Shown here piece by piece: positions 1-10,880 of a stretch of DNA of 64,000 nt. The notes below the pieces were generated by a model. The model saw only the letters and a list, made by a program, of their open reading frames with translations, ran no database searches and was not told the DNA's origin. Position numbers and translations under genes: made by a program. Location: assembly GCA_965197495.1 (NCBI GenBank), contig OZ240210.1, positions 2,294,001 to 2,358,000 on the forward strand. The letters are read 5' to 3'. This DNA comes from SMYC01 sp965197495 (GTDB taxonomy: Bacteria > Acidobacteriota > Vicinamibacteria > Marinacidobacterales > SMYC01). Each line of letters begins with the position of its first letter. The stretch's first letter is position 1.

Positions 1-1
1 A

Positions 2-1558
2 CCAGAAAGAGCCGGTGAGCTCTTCCCGCTGCTCGAGCTCGACGGCATCGTTGGCGCCGCCCACATCCGGTCGGACGGGCATGTCGACCCGAGCGGAGTG
101 ACGCAGGCCTTCGCGAAAGGTGCTTCGTCGCGCGGCGCGACGATCACGGGCCTCTCACGCTCACGGGGCGCTTGGGTCGTCCAGACGACGAAAGGCGACA
201 TCCGCGCGGAGATCGTCGTCAACGCTGCCGGTCAATGGGCGCGCGGCCTCGGTCAGCTCCTCGGTGTCGATCTTCCCATCGTTCCGCTCGAGCACCATTT
301 TCTCGTTACCGAAGCCATCGACGAAGTGCGCGAGATGGAATTCGAGCTTCCGGTACTCCGCGATACTGACGCGTCGTACTACGTGCGCCGAGAGGTGGAT
401 TCGCTCGTCGTCGGTCCCTTCGAGCCGGCAATGAAGCCGTGGGGTCTCGATGGCATTCCCGAGGATTTTCATAGCCGCTTGCTGGAGCCCGCTCTCGATC
501 GCCTCGAGGCGGTGCTCGAAGCGGCAGCGGCGCGCGTGCCGGTTTTTGGTGACGCGGGTATCAAGACCATCGTGAACGGCCCCGATGGCTACACGCCGGA
601 CGGGCGATGTCTCATGGGACCGGTGCCGGGCCTGCCGAACTTTCACGTTCTCGCGGGCTTCAGCATTTTTGGAATCGTTTTCGGCGGGGGCGCGGGCAAA
701 TACGCAGCCGAGTGGATCGTGGACGGGCAGCCGAGCGACAACATGTGGGAGTTGGATGTGCGCCGCTTCGGCGATTACGCCCGCTCGACGGGCTACGTTG
801 CCGAGCGCGCTGCCGACGTTTATGGGTGTGAATATGCGATCCACTATCCGGAGGAAGAGCGTCCCGCTAGCCGCCCGCTCAAGACCGGGCCCCTTTACGA
901 TCGACTGCTGCAAAGGGGCGCGGTTTACGGCGCGCGTTTCGGGTGGGAGCGGCCGCTATGGTTCGCCCTGGACGGGGCCGCGCGGGACGCGTACTCGTTT
1001 CGCCGTGGCAACTGGCATGAAGCGGTGGTCGAGGAGTGCCGGGCGGTTCGCGCGCGCGTCGGCGTTCTCGATCAGACGAGTTTCGCGAAGTACGAAGTCT
1101 CCGGACCCGGCGTTTTCGCGTTTCTCGATCGGCTGTGTGCGAACAAACTACCCGAGTCCCCGGGCCGGATGGCGCTCAAGCAGATGTGCACCCCGAAGGG
1201 CGGAATCGAGTGCGACCTCACGGTGACGAAGCTCGCGCGGGAGAGCTACTACGTCATCTCCGCCGCGGGCACAGAGAGCCATGACATTGCCTGGATCGAG
1301 CGTCACTTACCCGATGACGGATCGGTTCGACTCGCAAATGTCACCGGGCGCTACGGCGTTTTGACCATAGCGGGCCCGCGCTCGCGGGATCTGTTGCAAG
1401 CGCTGACCGATGCCGACTGTTCGAAGGAGGCGTTTCGTTTCTTCAGATGTCGCGACTTGCGCGTTGGGATGGCCCCCGTGTGCGCGTTGCGTGTGTCCTA
1501 TGTCGGCGAGCTTGGCTACGAGCTCCACCATCCATTGGAATACCAACGGCACCTCTAG
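2..1558 (+). pseudogene. Dimethylglycine/sarcosine dehydrogenase-like protein, 5' off-window, 3' cut by IS
   Basis: The open frame runs in from the left edge, so the GTG at 98 is not the start. The product is a two-part enzyme: the C-terminal half of a DAO-type FAD-dependent amine oxidase (VVNAAGQWA, then the GFSIFGIVFGGGAG segment near 650-710), followed by a GcvT-like folate-binding domain from about base 1000 (VGVLDQTSFAKYEVSG, then YVGELGYELHHP). This layout is typical of dimethylglycine or sarcosine dehydrogenases, which oxidise N-methyl groups and pass formaldehyde to tetrahydrofolate. The frame stops at TAG 1556-1558, inside the CTAG duplication of the insertion sequence that follows. 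Homologous sequence resumes at 3774. Rejoining the halves across one CTAG leaves a one-base frameshift, so the gene may already have been damaged or was damaged on insertion. Confidence 0.8.
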
Positions 1559-3769
1559 ACTGAAGTTCCTTGGTCGAATGAACCCACTGACAGTGTGAAT
1601 CCCCAATGATTACGCGTCTTTAGGGACGCCGAGAGGCTAATTTTGGGTTGCAATATGTAGGCATGTCTAAAGCCTTTCATGGTTTGATACACATTGATAC
1701 ATAGGCTATTATGGTGGGCATGCATATCCACATCATCCCCAATCGCAACTCTACCCCCGCGGTCCTGCTGCGTGAGCCCTATCGGGTGGGCGGAAACGTC
1801 CGCAAGCGCACGCTCGCTAACTTGTCCAAATTGCCCATGGACGCAGTCGACGCCATCCGACGCATTCTCAAAGGGGAAAAGCTCGTCTCGGTTGAAGTCG
1901 CCTTCAAAATCGTCGAGAACGGCTCCCGGCACCATGGCCACGTCGACGCGGTGCTCAGCGCCATGAGACAGCTCGGTTTCGAAAAGCTCGTTGGTTCTCG
2001 ACACTCACCAGAGCGGGATTTGGTCGTGGCCATGGTAGTCGCCCGGATCCTCGAACCGCAGTCGAAGCTGGCGACTAGCCAGTGGTGGCACACAACCACA
2101 CTGCCCGAAATCCTGGGGGTGAGCGATGCCCGCGAAGACGATCTCTATGCCGCCATGGACTGGGTTCTCAAACGCCAGGAGGTCATCGAAAAAAAACTCG
2201 CGGCGCGCCATCTCCAAAACGACGGCCTAGCGCTCTATGACCTAACCTCAAGCTACTTCGAGGGTGTGAGTTGTCCGATCGCCCGCCTCGGATACGACCG
2301 TGACGGCAAGAAAGGCAAGCTGCAGATCAACTACGGTCTGCTGACCAACGAACGCGGCATCCCCGTGTCGGTATCGGTCTTTGAGGGCAACACGGGCGAT
2401 CCCAAAACGCTGTTGCCTCAGGTAGAAAAGGTGCAAGAGCGCTTCGGCATCGAGCAGTTTGTGATGGTGGGCGACCGCGGAATGATCACCCAGACCCAGA
2501 TCGACGAGTTGCGGGAGATGGACGGTGTCGACTGGATTACCGCTCTGCGTCCCGAACCGATTCGCAAGCTCATCAACGATGGGGTGCTCCAGATGGGGCT
2601 ATTCGACGAGCGGAATCTGTTTGAGGTGACGCACCCGGATTTCCCCAACGAGAGGCTGGTCGCTTGCCGCAATCCGGAGCTGGCCGAGAGGCGGCGTCAC
2701 AAGCGCCGTGCTCTGCTCGAAGCGACCTGCAAGGAGCTGGAGAAAGTTTGTCGGATGGTCGAGCGGCGCCGTTTGCAGGGCAAGGAGGACATCCGTGCTG
2801 CAGTGAAAAAGCTCCTCAACAAGTACAAGGTCGGCAGGTACTACAGGCTCGACATCCGTGACGACGGTTTCGACTTCGAGCTAGACGAGACAACGATGGA
2901 TGCCGACGCCTCGCGCCTCGCCAACGGCAACTCTGAGCTCGCCAACAAACGGCTCCAGCGGTGGAAGCGACACATGGGGACGATCGCTAAGCAGTTCGGA
3001 GGGATTCGCCAACGGATCGGGCGGGGTCAGCTGCATGGTAAAGATAAAATCGGTGTGCGGGTAGGCAGAGTTCTCAACAAGTACAAAGTCGGCAAGCACT
3101 TCAAGCTGGACATTCGCGACGACAGCTTTAGCTTCGAAATCGACGACACAAAGGTCACTGCGGAAGCTGCCCTTGACGGCATCTACGTGATCCGCACCAG
3201 TCTTGCTGAGCAGCGGATGAAAACCGACGACACAGTGCGCAGCTACAAGTTGCTGACCCAGGTCGAGAGGGCGTTTCGTTCCTTCAAGAGCATGGACCTA
3301 AAGGTGCGGCCGATTCGTCACCGGCGCGAAAACCAAGTCCGGGCGCACGTCTTCTTGTGCATGCTGGCCTACTACGTCCTGTGGCACATGATGGAGGCTT
3401 GGCGGTCGCTGCTATTCTCTGACGAGGACCAGCAGGCGAAGGCCAGGCGTGACCCGGTTGCTCCGGCGAAGCGCTCCGAGGCCGCCCTGCGCAAGATACA
3501 AACCAAGAAGCTTGACGATGGGAGTCGAGCTTCCAGCTTCCGCACGCTGCTGCGCCTTCTCAGCAACATCGTCCGAAACAAATGTCGGCGACCGGAAGCC
3601 GGACCCGACGAGCCCACCTTCGATGTCACGACAACTCCGGACTCGAAACAGCAGAGAGCCTACGACCTGCTCAAAGGTATCACCGTGTAGACAGAAGCCA
3701 GCACCATTGATTCCAACTATCTCATTGGATCAACACCGGATCTTGGCTTTTTCAGCCAGGAACTTCAGT
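1559..3769 (+). mobile_element. IS1634-type insertion sequence, full copy A (2,211 bp)
   Basis: Both ends carry the inverted repeat ACTGAAGTTCCT (starting at 1559, and reverse-complemented ending at 3769). The element is flanked by the 4-bp direct repeat CTAG (1555-1558 and 3770-3773). It has one transposase gene preceded by about 150 bp of non-coding lead. Copy B at 11748-13958 has exactly the same length and almost the same sequence in the opposite orientation. It splits the GcvT-like domain of the dehydrogenase gene. Confidence 0.92.
1711..3690 (+). CDS. IS1634-type DDE transposase (copy A)
   Basis: A 659-residue transposase, full length for this group. The middle holds the conserved catalytic core: LYDLTSSYFEG, then GYDRDGKKGKLQINYGL, then FVMVGDRGMIT. 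A late VERAFRSFKSMDLKVRPI block matches the C-terminal glutamate region of IS4/IS1634 enzymes. ATG 1711 lies just after an AT-rich lead. It differs from copy B at only a couple of residues (Gln/Arg in the NQVRAHVF motif and Ser/Pro in AWRSLLF), which points to recent transposition. It is probably functional. Confidence 0.92.
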   Translation: MVGMHIHIIPNRNSTPAVLLREPYRVGGNVRKRTLANLSKLPMDAVDAIRRILKGEKLVSVEVAFKIVENGSRHHGHVDAVLSAMRQLGFEKLVGSRHSPERDLVVAMVVARILEPQSKLATSQWWHTTTLPEILGVSDAREDDLYAAMDWVLKRQEVIEKKLAARHLQNDGLALYDLTSSYFEGVSCPIARLGYDRDGKKGKLQINYGLLTNERGIPVSVSVFEGNTGDPKTLLPQVEKVQERFGIEQFVMVGDRGMITQTQIDELREMDGVDWITALRPEPIRKLINDGVLQMGLFDERNLFEVTHPDFPNERLVACRNPELAERRRHKRRALLEATCKELEKVCRMVERRRLQGKEDIRAAVKKLLNKYKVGRYYRLDIRDDGFDFELDETTMDADASRLANGNSELANKRLQRWKRHMGTIAKQFGGIRQRIGRGQLHGKDKIGVRVGRVLNKYKVGKHFKLDIRDDSFSFEIDDTKVTAEAALDGIYVIRTSLAEQRMKTDDTVRSYKLLTQVERAFRSFKSMDLKVRPIRHRRENQVRAHVFLCMLAYYVLWHMMEAWRSLLFSDEDQQAKARRDPVAPAKRSEAALRKIQTKKLDDGSRASSFRTLLRLLSNIVRNKCRRPEAGPDEPTFDVTTTPDSKQQRAYDLLKGITV

Positions 3770-3773
3770 CTAG

Positions 3774-3889
3774 ACTTGTTGATGGCGGAAGGCCAGCAAT
3801 ACGACATCGTGGATTTCGGCTACCGCGCGCTCGACGCGATGCGGCTCGAGAAAGCCTATCGGCTTTGGGGCGTCGACGTCTGGATGGGG
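3774..3889 (+). pseudogene. Continuation of the dehydrogenase GcvT-like domain beyond the IS
   Basis: The reading LLMAEGQQYDIVDFGYRAL followed by AMRLEKAYRLWGVDV is the next conserved block of the GcvT-like domain interrupted at 1558. Similarity stops near 3889. From there the same DNA makes better sense on the minus strand as a flavoprotein. A deletion or recombination event therefore removed the end of the dehydrogenase and joined two gene remnants tail to tail. Confidence 0.7.
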
Positions 3890-4551
3890 AAACACGATAT
3901 AGCCGTGGCCCCAGCGGTTCACCGTGATGGCTTTGATGTCCTCGGCAGGATTGAAACCCCATGGGCCGAGCACGTGCTCGAGCTCGGTGCGGATCTCGCG
4001 TTCGAGCTCTTCGAACGACTTCGTTTCGAGCTCGTGGCAATTGAGCTTCAGCTGCTCCTCGATGGGCAGCCCAGGCTTTTGAAGGTATTCTCCCTGGCCT
4101 CGGGCGGCGACTCCTCCGGAGAATCGAGATCATAGGTGCCGCCATTGACGATGAGAGTCGTGTCGTTCCACTTGAACGTGTTGCGTCGCGCGTGACCGCC
4201 GAAATCCTCGTTGTTCTCGAGAAGCAGAATGCGGGCGTTGCCGCCTCGCTCTTTCTTATAGACGTGTGCGGCGGCGAGTCCACCGAGCCCGGCGCCGACT
4301 ACAATGAGGTCATAGGATTCACCGGTGTCGACGACGCGGCTCGGTAGCTGACGGTAGATGCCGTCGCGCACGCGGTGACCACGGGCTGCTGATGCCTCGT
4401 CCTGACCTTGAAACCCTGACGGCGGAACGGAAGGGGACTGGGCGCGAGCCTAGCTCGGAGCGGCAAGGGCGAGAGCCGTCCCTTGAAGAAAATCCCGGCG
4501 GCTAATGTTACGGAACATGCCGAGCCGCTCGTCGTCACGATTTCTCTTCAC
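3890..4551 (-). pseudogene. Tat-exported FAD/NAD(P)-binding oxidoreductase, decayed
   Basis: The likely start is GTG 4549-4551, preceded by GGAGG. The product would begin with a twin-arginine signal (RNISRRDFLQGTALALAA), but an in-frame TAG near 4451 follows. After the stop comes a Rossmann FAD-binding motif (DLIVVGAGLGGLAAAH) and the NNEDFGGHARRN segment. The frame is then broken near 4090 and continues in another frame with LGPWGFNPAEDIKAITVN and RWGHGYIVFPHP. These are characteristic of the C-terminal half of a periplasmic NAD(P)-binding oxidoreductase family. The intact protein would be about 600 residues, so most of the middle is deleted. It is a pseudogene with a stop, a frameshift and a deletion. 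Confidence 0.75.
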
Positions 4552-4689
4552 CAAATCCTCCGTCGCCCGCGAATCGCTATCCTATCGCGGAAATCGATCA
4601 CCATGCATCTCCGAACGCCATAAGAGAGTCCGTATTGCAGCGGCTCCCCACGCCGTGACATCCTGCACCGTTCTGGGGAGGATTTGCGC

Positions 4690-5822
4690 ATGAAGCACCG
4701 AAGCCGACACTCTTTCTCTTCGCGGCGGTGGCTGACCTTTGTCGGCTTTGCGGTCGCACCCTTCGTGAGCTCGGGCTGTGGCCCGCGCCCGGAGAATGAC
4801 GCGCGCGCGGCCGTCCTCTTGGATCCGGTGGACCCTTCCGAAGCCGACCTCGGTCTCCCGCTCGGCCCGACCGTCGGAATGACGCCCTGTCGGAAGACGT
4901 CTCCGTGGAGCGCGCGGCCCGGTTTCTGGATACCGTGGCGACAAACTGGGGCGAGAAGCACGGCTGCGTGACTTGCCACACGAACGGCTATTACTTGACG
5001 GCCCCGAACGAGGTGTTCGGCGACCGGCCTGCCTTCCAGAAAGTACGCGCGTTCGCCGAGGCGTTCGTCGATTCCTGGGACGCGGAGAACTTGCCGACAA
5101 CCGAGGTCTTCGTGGCGACCGCCGCTTTCCTCGCCATCAATGACGCCGAGGCAGGGCGCGAGCTGGGAGCGGCGACGGTGAAGGCGCTCGATTACGCCTG
5201 GGACGAAGAGAGCGAGGAAGGGCATTGGGAAAACTGGGTCAAGTGCAACTGGCCTCCCTTCGAAAGCGACGACCACTACGGCGTGACCCTGATCGCCGTT
5301 GCCGTCGGCATGGCCGAAGGCAGCTACCAGCAAACGGATCGCGCTGAAGCCGGTATGGCAAGAATTCGAAGCTACCTCGCGAGCCATCCACCGACCCATC
5401 TCCATCAAAAGGCGATGTTGTTGTGGGCCGCGAAGTACAACGACGGCTTGGTGGACGATGGCGATCAGAAGCGATGGATCGAAGAGCTCTTCGATCGGCA
5501 GCGGCCGGACGGAGGTTTTGCGTCGGGTGAGCTGGGAAGCTGGCGGCAGCGCGACGGGGAGCCCGGGGGGCCCCCTGTGAACGTGGAGAGCGATGGATAT
5601 GGCACGGGCTTCGTCATCTTCGTGCTGAGAGAGTCTGGAGTTCCAGCCTCCGATCCGCGAGTTCAAAAGGGCGTCGCGTGGCTCCTTTCCCATCAGCGAG
5701 CCAATGGCCACTGGTGGACCCAATCTCTTCGAAACGAGCCGGATACGTCGAACTACCTGACCCACGCCGGAACGATCTTTGCCCTGAAGGCGTTGGCCGC
5801 AACCGGTCTGCCGGAATCCTAA
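4690..5822 (+). pseudogene. Lipoprotein with CxxCH motif and alpha/alpha-toroid repeats, frameshifted
   Basis: ATG 4690 follows GGGGAGGA. The first frame encodes a signal peptide with a lipobox-like end (APFVSSGCG). A frameshift at about 4860-4885 then moves the coding into the frame that runs to TAA 5822. The second part contains a CVTCH motif, a possible heme c attachment site or merely a cysteine pair. It also has repeated helical segments resembling squalene-hopene cyclase or prenyltransferase toroids (RQRPDGGFAS, LLSHQRANGHWWT). Such periplasmic toroid lipoproteins occur in Acidobacteriota and Planctomycetota; their reaction is unknown. Without the frameshift the product would be about 375 residues. 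A sequencing error is an alternative explanation. Confidence 0.65.
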
Positions 5823-5875
5823 TCCCAGTCGTCATTAAAAAGTCAGAAGCCAAGAGGCCAAGAAGCGCGCCCTCC

Positions 5876-8340
5876 ATGCGGAATACGGCCTTACTCGTGC
5901 TCGCGGTGCTCGCCGCCTCCTGTGGTACGCCGCCAGTGGAGATCGTGCGTCCTGCCGGCCGCCGCCACGTGCAGCTTCTTCATCTCGACGGCTACGGGCC
6001 GGACCTCGTGCGCGCGCTTCTCGGCGCCGGACGGCTCCCCAATTTGGCGCGCCTCGTCGCGCGCGGCCGGATCTCCTACGACGCGACGACCGTGGACAAG
6101 TCCGAGACGATGAAGGTGATCCAGTCCTACTTGACCTCTCAGCTCGACACCACCGTGGTGGGGTGGTGGCAGTTCGAACGAGACCGGTTTCGGTTTTCGA
6201 ACTACTGGCTCGACCCCGCGGAAGTTCTCGGCTACGCGCTCGGCTTCGAGTTCCCGCGAAGCCCGACGATTCAGGACTTTCTCGCCGCGCGGGGCGAGAA
6301 CCTTGTCGCGGGTATGAGTCTCGCACGTCGCGGCGTGCCGTTCGAAAACTATGGTCGTGCCTATGTGGAAGGCATCTCGGCCGTCGTGAACCATACGTAT
6401 CACGATCAGGCCCGCGCGACGATGGATAGCTTTCTCGACATCCATCGACGGATATCGGAGAACGGTGAGCAGCCGCCTGCGATGTCCACGCTGCTCCTCG
6501 CCGCGGCGGATGAGTTCTCACATCTAAAAGGCGTGACGGTTGCCGAGCGCGATCCCGAGCATTGCTTTGTCCGCGACACCGATATCGACGACACCGTCTT
6601 CGCTTTGCTGGACGAAGACGACACCCTCGACGACCCGTACTTCGCGCACGTGCGTCGCAGAGCGATCACCAGGCGCGTCGAGGAGATTTGTATCGAGCTT
6701 CCCGAGCTCGAAGGCCGCCGCGCCGAGCCGCACTACCTGCTGTCGATGCTGGTGATCGATATCGAGCTTGGCCGCCTCATCGATCTTTTTGAGAACATTT
6801 GCTTTGCCGATGGCGCGTCGCTCTTCTCGCGCACGCTCTTCATCGTTTTCGGCGATCACGGCATGGTCGACACGCCGAACGGGATGACCGAGGAAGTCAG
6901 CGAGAGCTTCATTGCTTATTTGAACCGGCGCCTCGACCTTGAAACAGGCGAGGACCAAACGTCGCTCTCCGAGAGCGCGGAGCTTGGCATCGATTACGTG
7001 AGCCTTCCGCCACGGCTCCTGCGTCCCGACATCTATGAGGATTGGCAGAGCCAGGACATCGGCGCGCTGACGGCCGAAGCCGATCGGTGGTCTCGGGAGT
7101 TTCTCGGAGAAATCGAGGCGCTCATCCGAAGCGATTTACACGAGAGCTATTGGTGGCTCTTTTTCCTGCGCTCGCTTCTCATCGATCCCAAGCTCGACGA
7201 AGCGCTCGAGCCTGTCGCCGATGAAGCGATCGCGACGCTCAGGAGCTTGTATCTGCGCGGACGCCCCGACTATCTAGAGGCCGAGCAAGAGGCGAACCGC
7301 GCGCTTTTCGACCGCCATGTGCGCCTCGTCTATGGCGGCGGGGCGCGGAACAATGCCGAGCTTTTCATTCCGGTCTGCGAAAGCCCCGCCACGTGCTCCT
7401 GGGATCGCGCACTTCGATCTCGAGCCTCGCGGGAAGCGGCGCCCCGTCGGCAAAGGCTTCGTTGTTCCTTTTGATAAAAATGAGCCCAACGCCCGGGCTC
7501 TCGACGAGCGCCTGTAGGAAAGCGCCATCGCGATAGCCCAGGATCTCGTCATAGCTCGGCCGGCGCGAGGGGAATCGCGGCTTGCTGCTTGTTGCGCGCC
7601 AAGACCCGTCGAGCGAGCTCGTCTACCACTACCGCACCGACCCCGCCTCGGCGAACGACCCTCTCGGCTATGGCGCATGGGGCGCCGGCGAGGGGACCTA
7701 CGGCACCTATAACGAATGGAACGATCGCACGATCGATGCCTCTTACGTGAACGTCGTGGGCGGCATGGGAGCCTACCTCTATTCGAGCAACCCCGCGATT
7801 GGTGACGTGGTTGTCCTTCACGCTTCCGATTGGAACTTTGGCGAGAATCTCGGGGGGCATGGCGGGGTGCACCGAGGCGAGAAGAAGACGTTCATGCTCG
7901 TCTCCGGGCCGGGACTCGTCCCCGGGGCGGGACTCGGCGCGGGTGAGCTGCGCGCGCAGGCGCGCTACCGTTCCACCGCGGACGGCGCGCTCGAGCCTGC
8001 GGTCTCCGAGACGCACGTGCCGACGCTCCTCGACATCGTGCCCACGGCATTGGCGTAGCTCGGCTACGCGCCGTCCGAGCTCGACCGGTTCGCCGAGAAC
8101 GGGTTTAAAGAGCATCTCGACACTTGGATTCGGGCACAGCGAGGCGATATCCTCTCCCACCTCGATGGGATGAGCTCTCTAGAAAAAGCGAGAGAAGAGG
8201 TCGGCGTGCCCGAGCTACCCCTCGAGCCGTTGCGGCCGCGGCTTGCGTGTCTTCTCGAGTTCATCGAATCGAACCGCGAGGACACGCTCCGCCGTTTGTC
8301 CCCGCGCCCGCATTTGGGCAACGAGTTGATACTGGAATGA
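5876..8340 (+). pseudogene. Type I phosphodiesterase/nucleotide pyrophosphatase-like lipoprotein, decayed
   Basis: The start at ATG 5876 gives a lipoprotein signal (LLVLAVLAASCG). The body belongs to the alkaline phosphatase superfamily: LLHLDGYGPDLVRAL near the N-terminus and VFGDHGMVDTPNG at about 6848-6886 are the metal-binding parts. The first frame is open to 7474, but homology leaves it near 7375. It continues in a second frame ending at TAG 7515-7517. It resumes in a third frame (YGTYNEWNDRTIDA; LHASDWNFGENLGGH) that stops at TAG 8056-8058, and coding-like sequence then continues to TGA 8340. There are at least two frameshifts and two in-frame stops in one gene of about 820 codons. The N-terminal catalytic part could still be translated. 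Confidence 0.75.
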
Positions 8341-8351
8341 GGAGTTTACGA

Positions 8352-10769
8352 ATGAACATCGTTTCGCGCGCGTTTCTGCTCACGTTGATCTTGGCAAGCT
8401 TCGCCTTCGCTCAAACGAAGGAAGTGACCTTGGAGCAGATCATGGCGCACCCCGACTGGCTCGGCCGCCAGCCCGAGAACCCTTACTGGGCTGATGACGG
8501 CGGCTCGATCTATTTCGAGCGCAAGGTGGAAGGCTCCGACGAGCGCCGGCTCTATCAGGTGGGCCTCGATGGCACCGGGCTCCGTGAGCTGAGCGAGTTG
8601 GAGAGAGCAGGGGCTGACCATCGGGGCGGTGAATTCAGCTCGGATCGTAAGCATAAAGTCTATGCGCGCAACGGAGATCTCTTCGTCCGCGACATCGCGA
8701 CCGGACAGGTGCGCCAACTCACCCGGACCGAACGGGATGAGTCTAGGCCGCACTTCATGGCGGGGGACGACCGCGTTGGGTTCTACCGAGGCCAGACCGT
8801 TTTCGTACGGGAGCTTTCGAGCGGGCTCGAGTACCAACCGGCCGTGGTCGAGCTCGACAAGGACCCGGCGGAAGAAGAGGAAGAAGACTATCTGCGGGAC
8901 CAGCAGCGGCGTCTCGTGGAATACGTGCGCGAGCAGAAGAGGAAGAAGGACGCTGCTCGCGAGCGCGATGAAAAGGCGCGCGCCGCCGATCCCACGCGGG
9001 TGCCCTACCCGTTCTACGTCGGTGACGATGTCGCGATCAAGGCCTCGAGCTTGTCACCGACGGGCAGGTGGATGCTTCTACTGCTCTTGCCGGAAGAACG
9101 CGACGAAGGCGAGCACGATGTGATGCCCAACTATGTGAGCGACGACGGCTACGTCGATCCAAAGGAGGTGCGGACGCTCGTAGGGACAGGCACACCGGCG
9201 ATGGACCGCGTCGTTCTGCTCGACCTCGACAAACACGAGTTTCGAGACGTTTCCCTTGCATCCCTTCCCGGGATTACCGACGACCCGCTCGCCTGGCTTC
9301 GAGCCACTGAGGAAGACGACGAAGACGACGAGGATGAAACGGACGACAATGACAAAGAGCCTGAGCCGCGCACGGTCTATGTCGGCGCGAGCGGCTTTGG
9401 GAGCGGCGGCAATGCCGGCATCTTGTGGAGCGACGACGGCGAGCATCTTGTCCTCCACGTGTTCTCCCACGATTACAAAGACCGCTGGATCGCTGAAGTC
9501 GAACTCGACACGGCCGAGCTCCGCCCGATCGCACGCGTCAGCGACGAAGCGTGGATCAACCGGCGCTTGAACGAGATCGGCTTTCTCTCGAATGCGACGA
9601 CGTTTTATTACACCTCTGAAGAGAGCGGCTACTCACAGCTCTATCTCCACGCGCTCGACACCGGCACAAGAACACGTGTCACCCACGGGGACTTCGTGGT
9701 CTCAAACGTCGTCGAGAGCCCCGACGGCCGGTATCTTTATTACACGGCCAACGCCGAGCATCCTGGGATCTACGAGACCTACCGCTACGACCTGCAGAAC
9801 ACCCGCATCGAGGCCGTCACCAAGCTCGGCGGACGGAGTGAGTTTCAGCTGTCGCCGGACGGCGCACGTGTTCTGCTCACACGTTCGGAGACGACGATGC
9901 CGCCCGAGCTCTACGTGCAAGAGGTGAGCCTGGGCTCGAGCGCGACGCAAGTCACCGAGACGGTCTCGCCGCTTTTTTCGTCCTTTCCATGGGTCGAGCC
10001 GGAAGTCGTCCCGATCCCGTCGACGCATCACGACCGTCCCATCTACTCGCGGGTCTACACGCCTTCGGAAGGCGCGCGCGCGAAATCGCCCGCCGTCGTG
10101 TTCGTGCACGGCGCGGGCTATCTTCAAAACGCCCATCTCGGCTGGTCGGGCTACTTCCGGGAGTTCATGTTTCACACGCTCTTGACACAAATAGGTTATG
10201 TCGTCCTCGACATGGACTACCGGGCTTCCGCGGGCTATGGCCGCGATTGGCGCACCGCCATCTACCGCGACATGGGAACGCCCGAGCTCGAAGATCTGGA
10301 GGACGGTGTGAGGTGGCTCGCGGAGCACAAGAACGTCGACCCGAAGCGCGTTGGCGTCTACGGCGGGTCGTATGGCGGGTTCATGACGTTCATGGCGCTT
10401 TTCAAAAAGCCCGACCTCTTCGCCTGCGGCGCGGCGCTCCGACCGGTCACCGATTGGGCGCATTACAATGACCCTTATACGTCTCGCATCCTCAACACGC
10501 CCTATAACGATCCGAAGGCCTATGAGCGCAGCTCGCCGATCGAGTTCGCCGAAGGCTTGACGAAGCCTCTTCTCATCGCTCATGGCATGGTCGACAACAA
10601 CGTCTTCTTCAAGGACTCCGTCCGGCTCGTGCAGCGACTCATCGAGCTCGAGAAGACGGGCTGGGAAACGGCGATCTATCCCGTCGAGGCGCATGGTTTT
10701 CGCGAGCCATCGAGCTGGCTCGACGAGTACCGGCGGATTTACAAGCTCTTCGACACGCATTTGAATTAG
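8352..10769 (+). CDS. S9-family (dipeptidyl peptidase IV-like) serine peptidase, exported
   Basis: The start at ATG 8352, preceded by AGGAG nine bases upstream, gives 805 residues with a clean signal peptide (FLLTLILASFAFAQ). The N-terminal two thirds is a beta-propeller with WD40-like strands and two acidic stretches (PAEEEEEDY and TEEDDEDDEDETDDND). The C-terminal alpha/beta hydrolase domain carries the complete triad: Ser in GGSYGG near residue 674, Asp in HGMVDNN, and His in VEAHGF. It should cleave peptides, probably after proline or alanine, in the periplasm. It is one of the few intact non-mobile genes on this side of the window and ends 112 bases before a DinB gene. Confidence 0.9.
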   Translation: MNIVSRAFLLTLILASFAFAQTKEVTLEQIMAHPDWLGRQPENPYWADDGGSIYFERKVEGSDERRLYQVGLDGTGLRELSELERAGADHRGGEFSSDRKHKVYARNGDLFVRDIATGQVRQLTRTERDESRPHFMAGDDRVGFYRGQTVFVRELSSGLEYQPAVVELDKDPAEEEEEDYLRDQQRRLVEYVREQKRKKDAARERDEKARAADPTRVPYPFYVGDDVAIKASSLSPTGRWMLLLLLPEERDEGEHDVMPNYVSDDGYVDPKEVRTLVGTGTPAMDRVVLLDLDKHEFRDVSLASLPGITDDPLAWLRATEEDDEDDEDETDDNDKEPEPRTVYVGASGFGSGGNAGILWSDDGEHLVLHVFSHDYKDRWIAEVELDTAELRPIARVSDEAWINRRLNEIGFLSNATTFYYTSEESGYSQLYLHALDTGTRTRVTHGDFVVSNVVESPDGRYLYYTANAEHPGIYETYRYDLQNTRIEAVTKLGGRSEFQLSPDGARVLLTRSETTMPPELYVQEVSLGSSATQVTETVSPLFSSFPWVEPEVVPIPSTHHDRPIYSRVYTPSEGARAKSPAVVFVHGAGYLQNAHLGWSGYFREFMFHTLLTQIGYVVLDMDYRASAGYGRDWRTAIYRDMGTPELEDLEDGVRWLAEHKNVDPKRVGVYGGSYGGFMTFMALFKKPDLFACGAALRPVTDWAHYNDPYTSRILNTPYNDPKAYERSSPIEFAEGLTKPLLIAHGMVDNNVFFKDSVRLVQRLIELEKTGWETAIYPVEAHGFREPSSWLDEYRRIYKLFDTHLN

Positions 10770-10880
10770 GAGGAGATATCATCCCAGAGCTTGCGAAGAG
10801 TTGGCGGGAATGGGCCGAGAAGAAAGTGCAGAAGACTCGAGTTCCCTTCTCGAAGGAGTGGAGCTTTCTGACTTTGTGAG

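Noticed and set aside
4548..5765. A 405-codon minus-strand open frame opposite the toroid lipoprotein
   Set aside because: It is a GC-rich antisense shadow; the composition (Arg/Pro/Gly-rich) shows no family motif, while the plus strand has clear homology.
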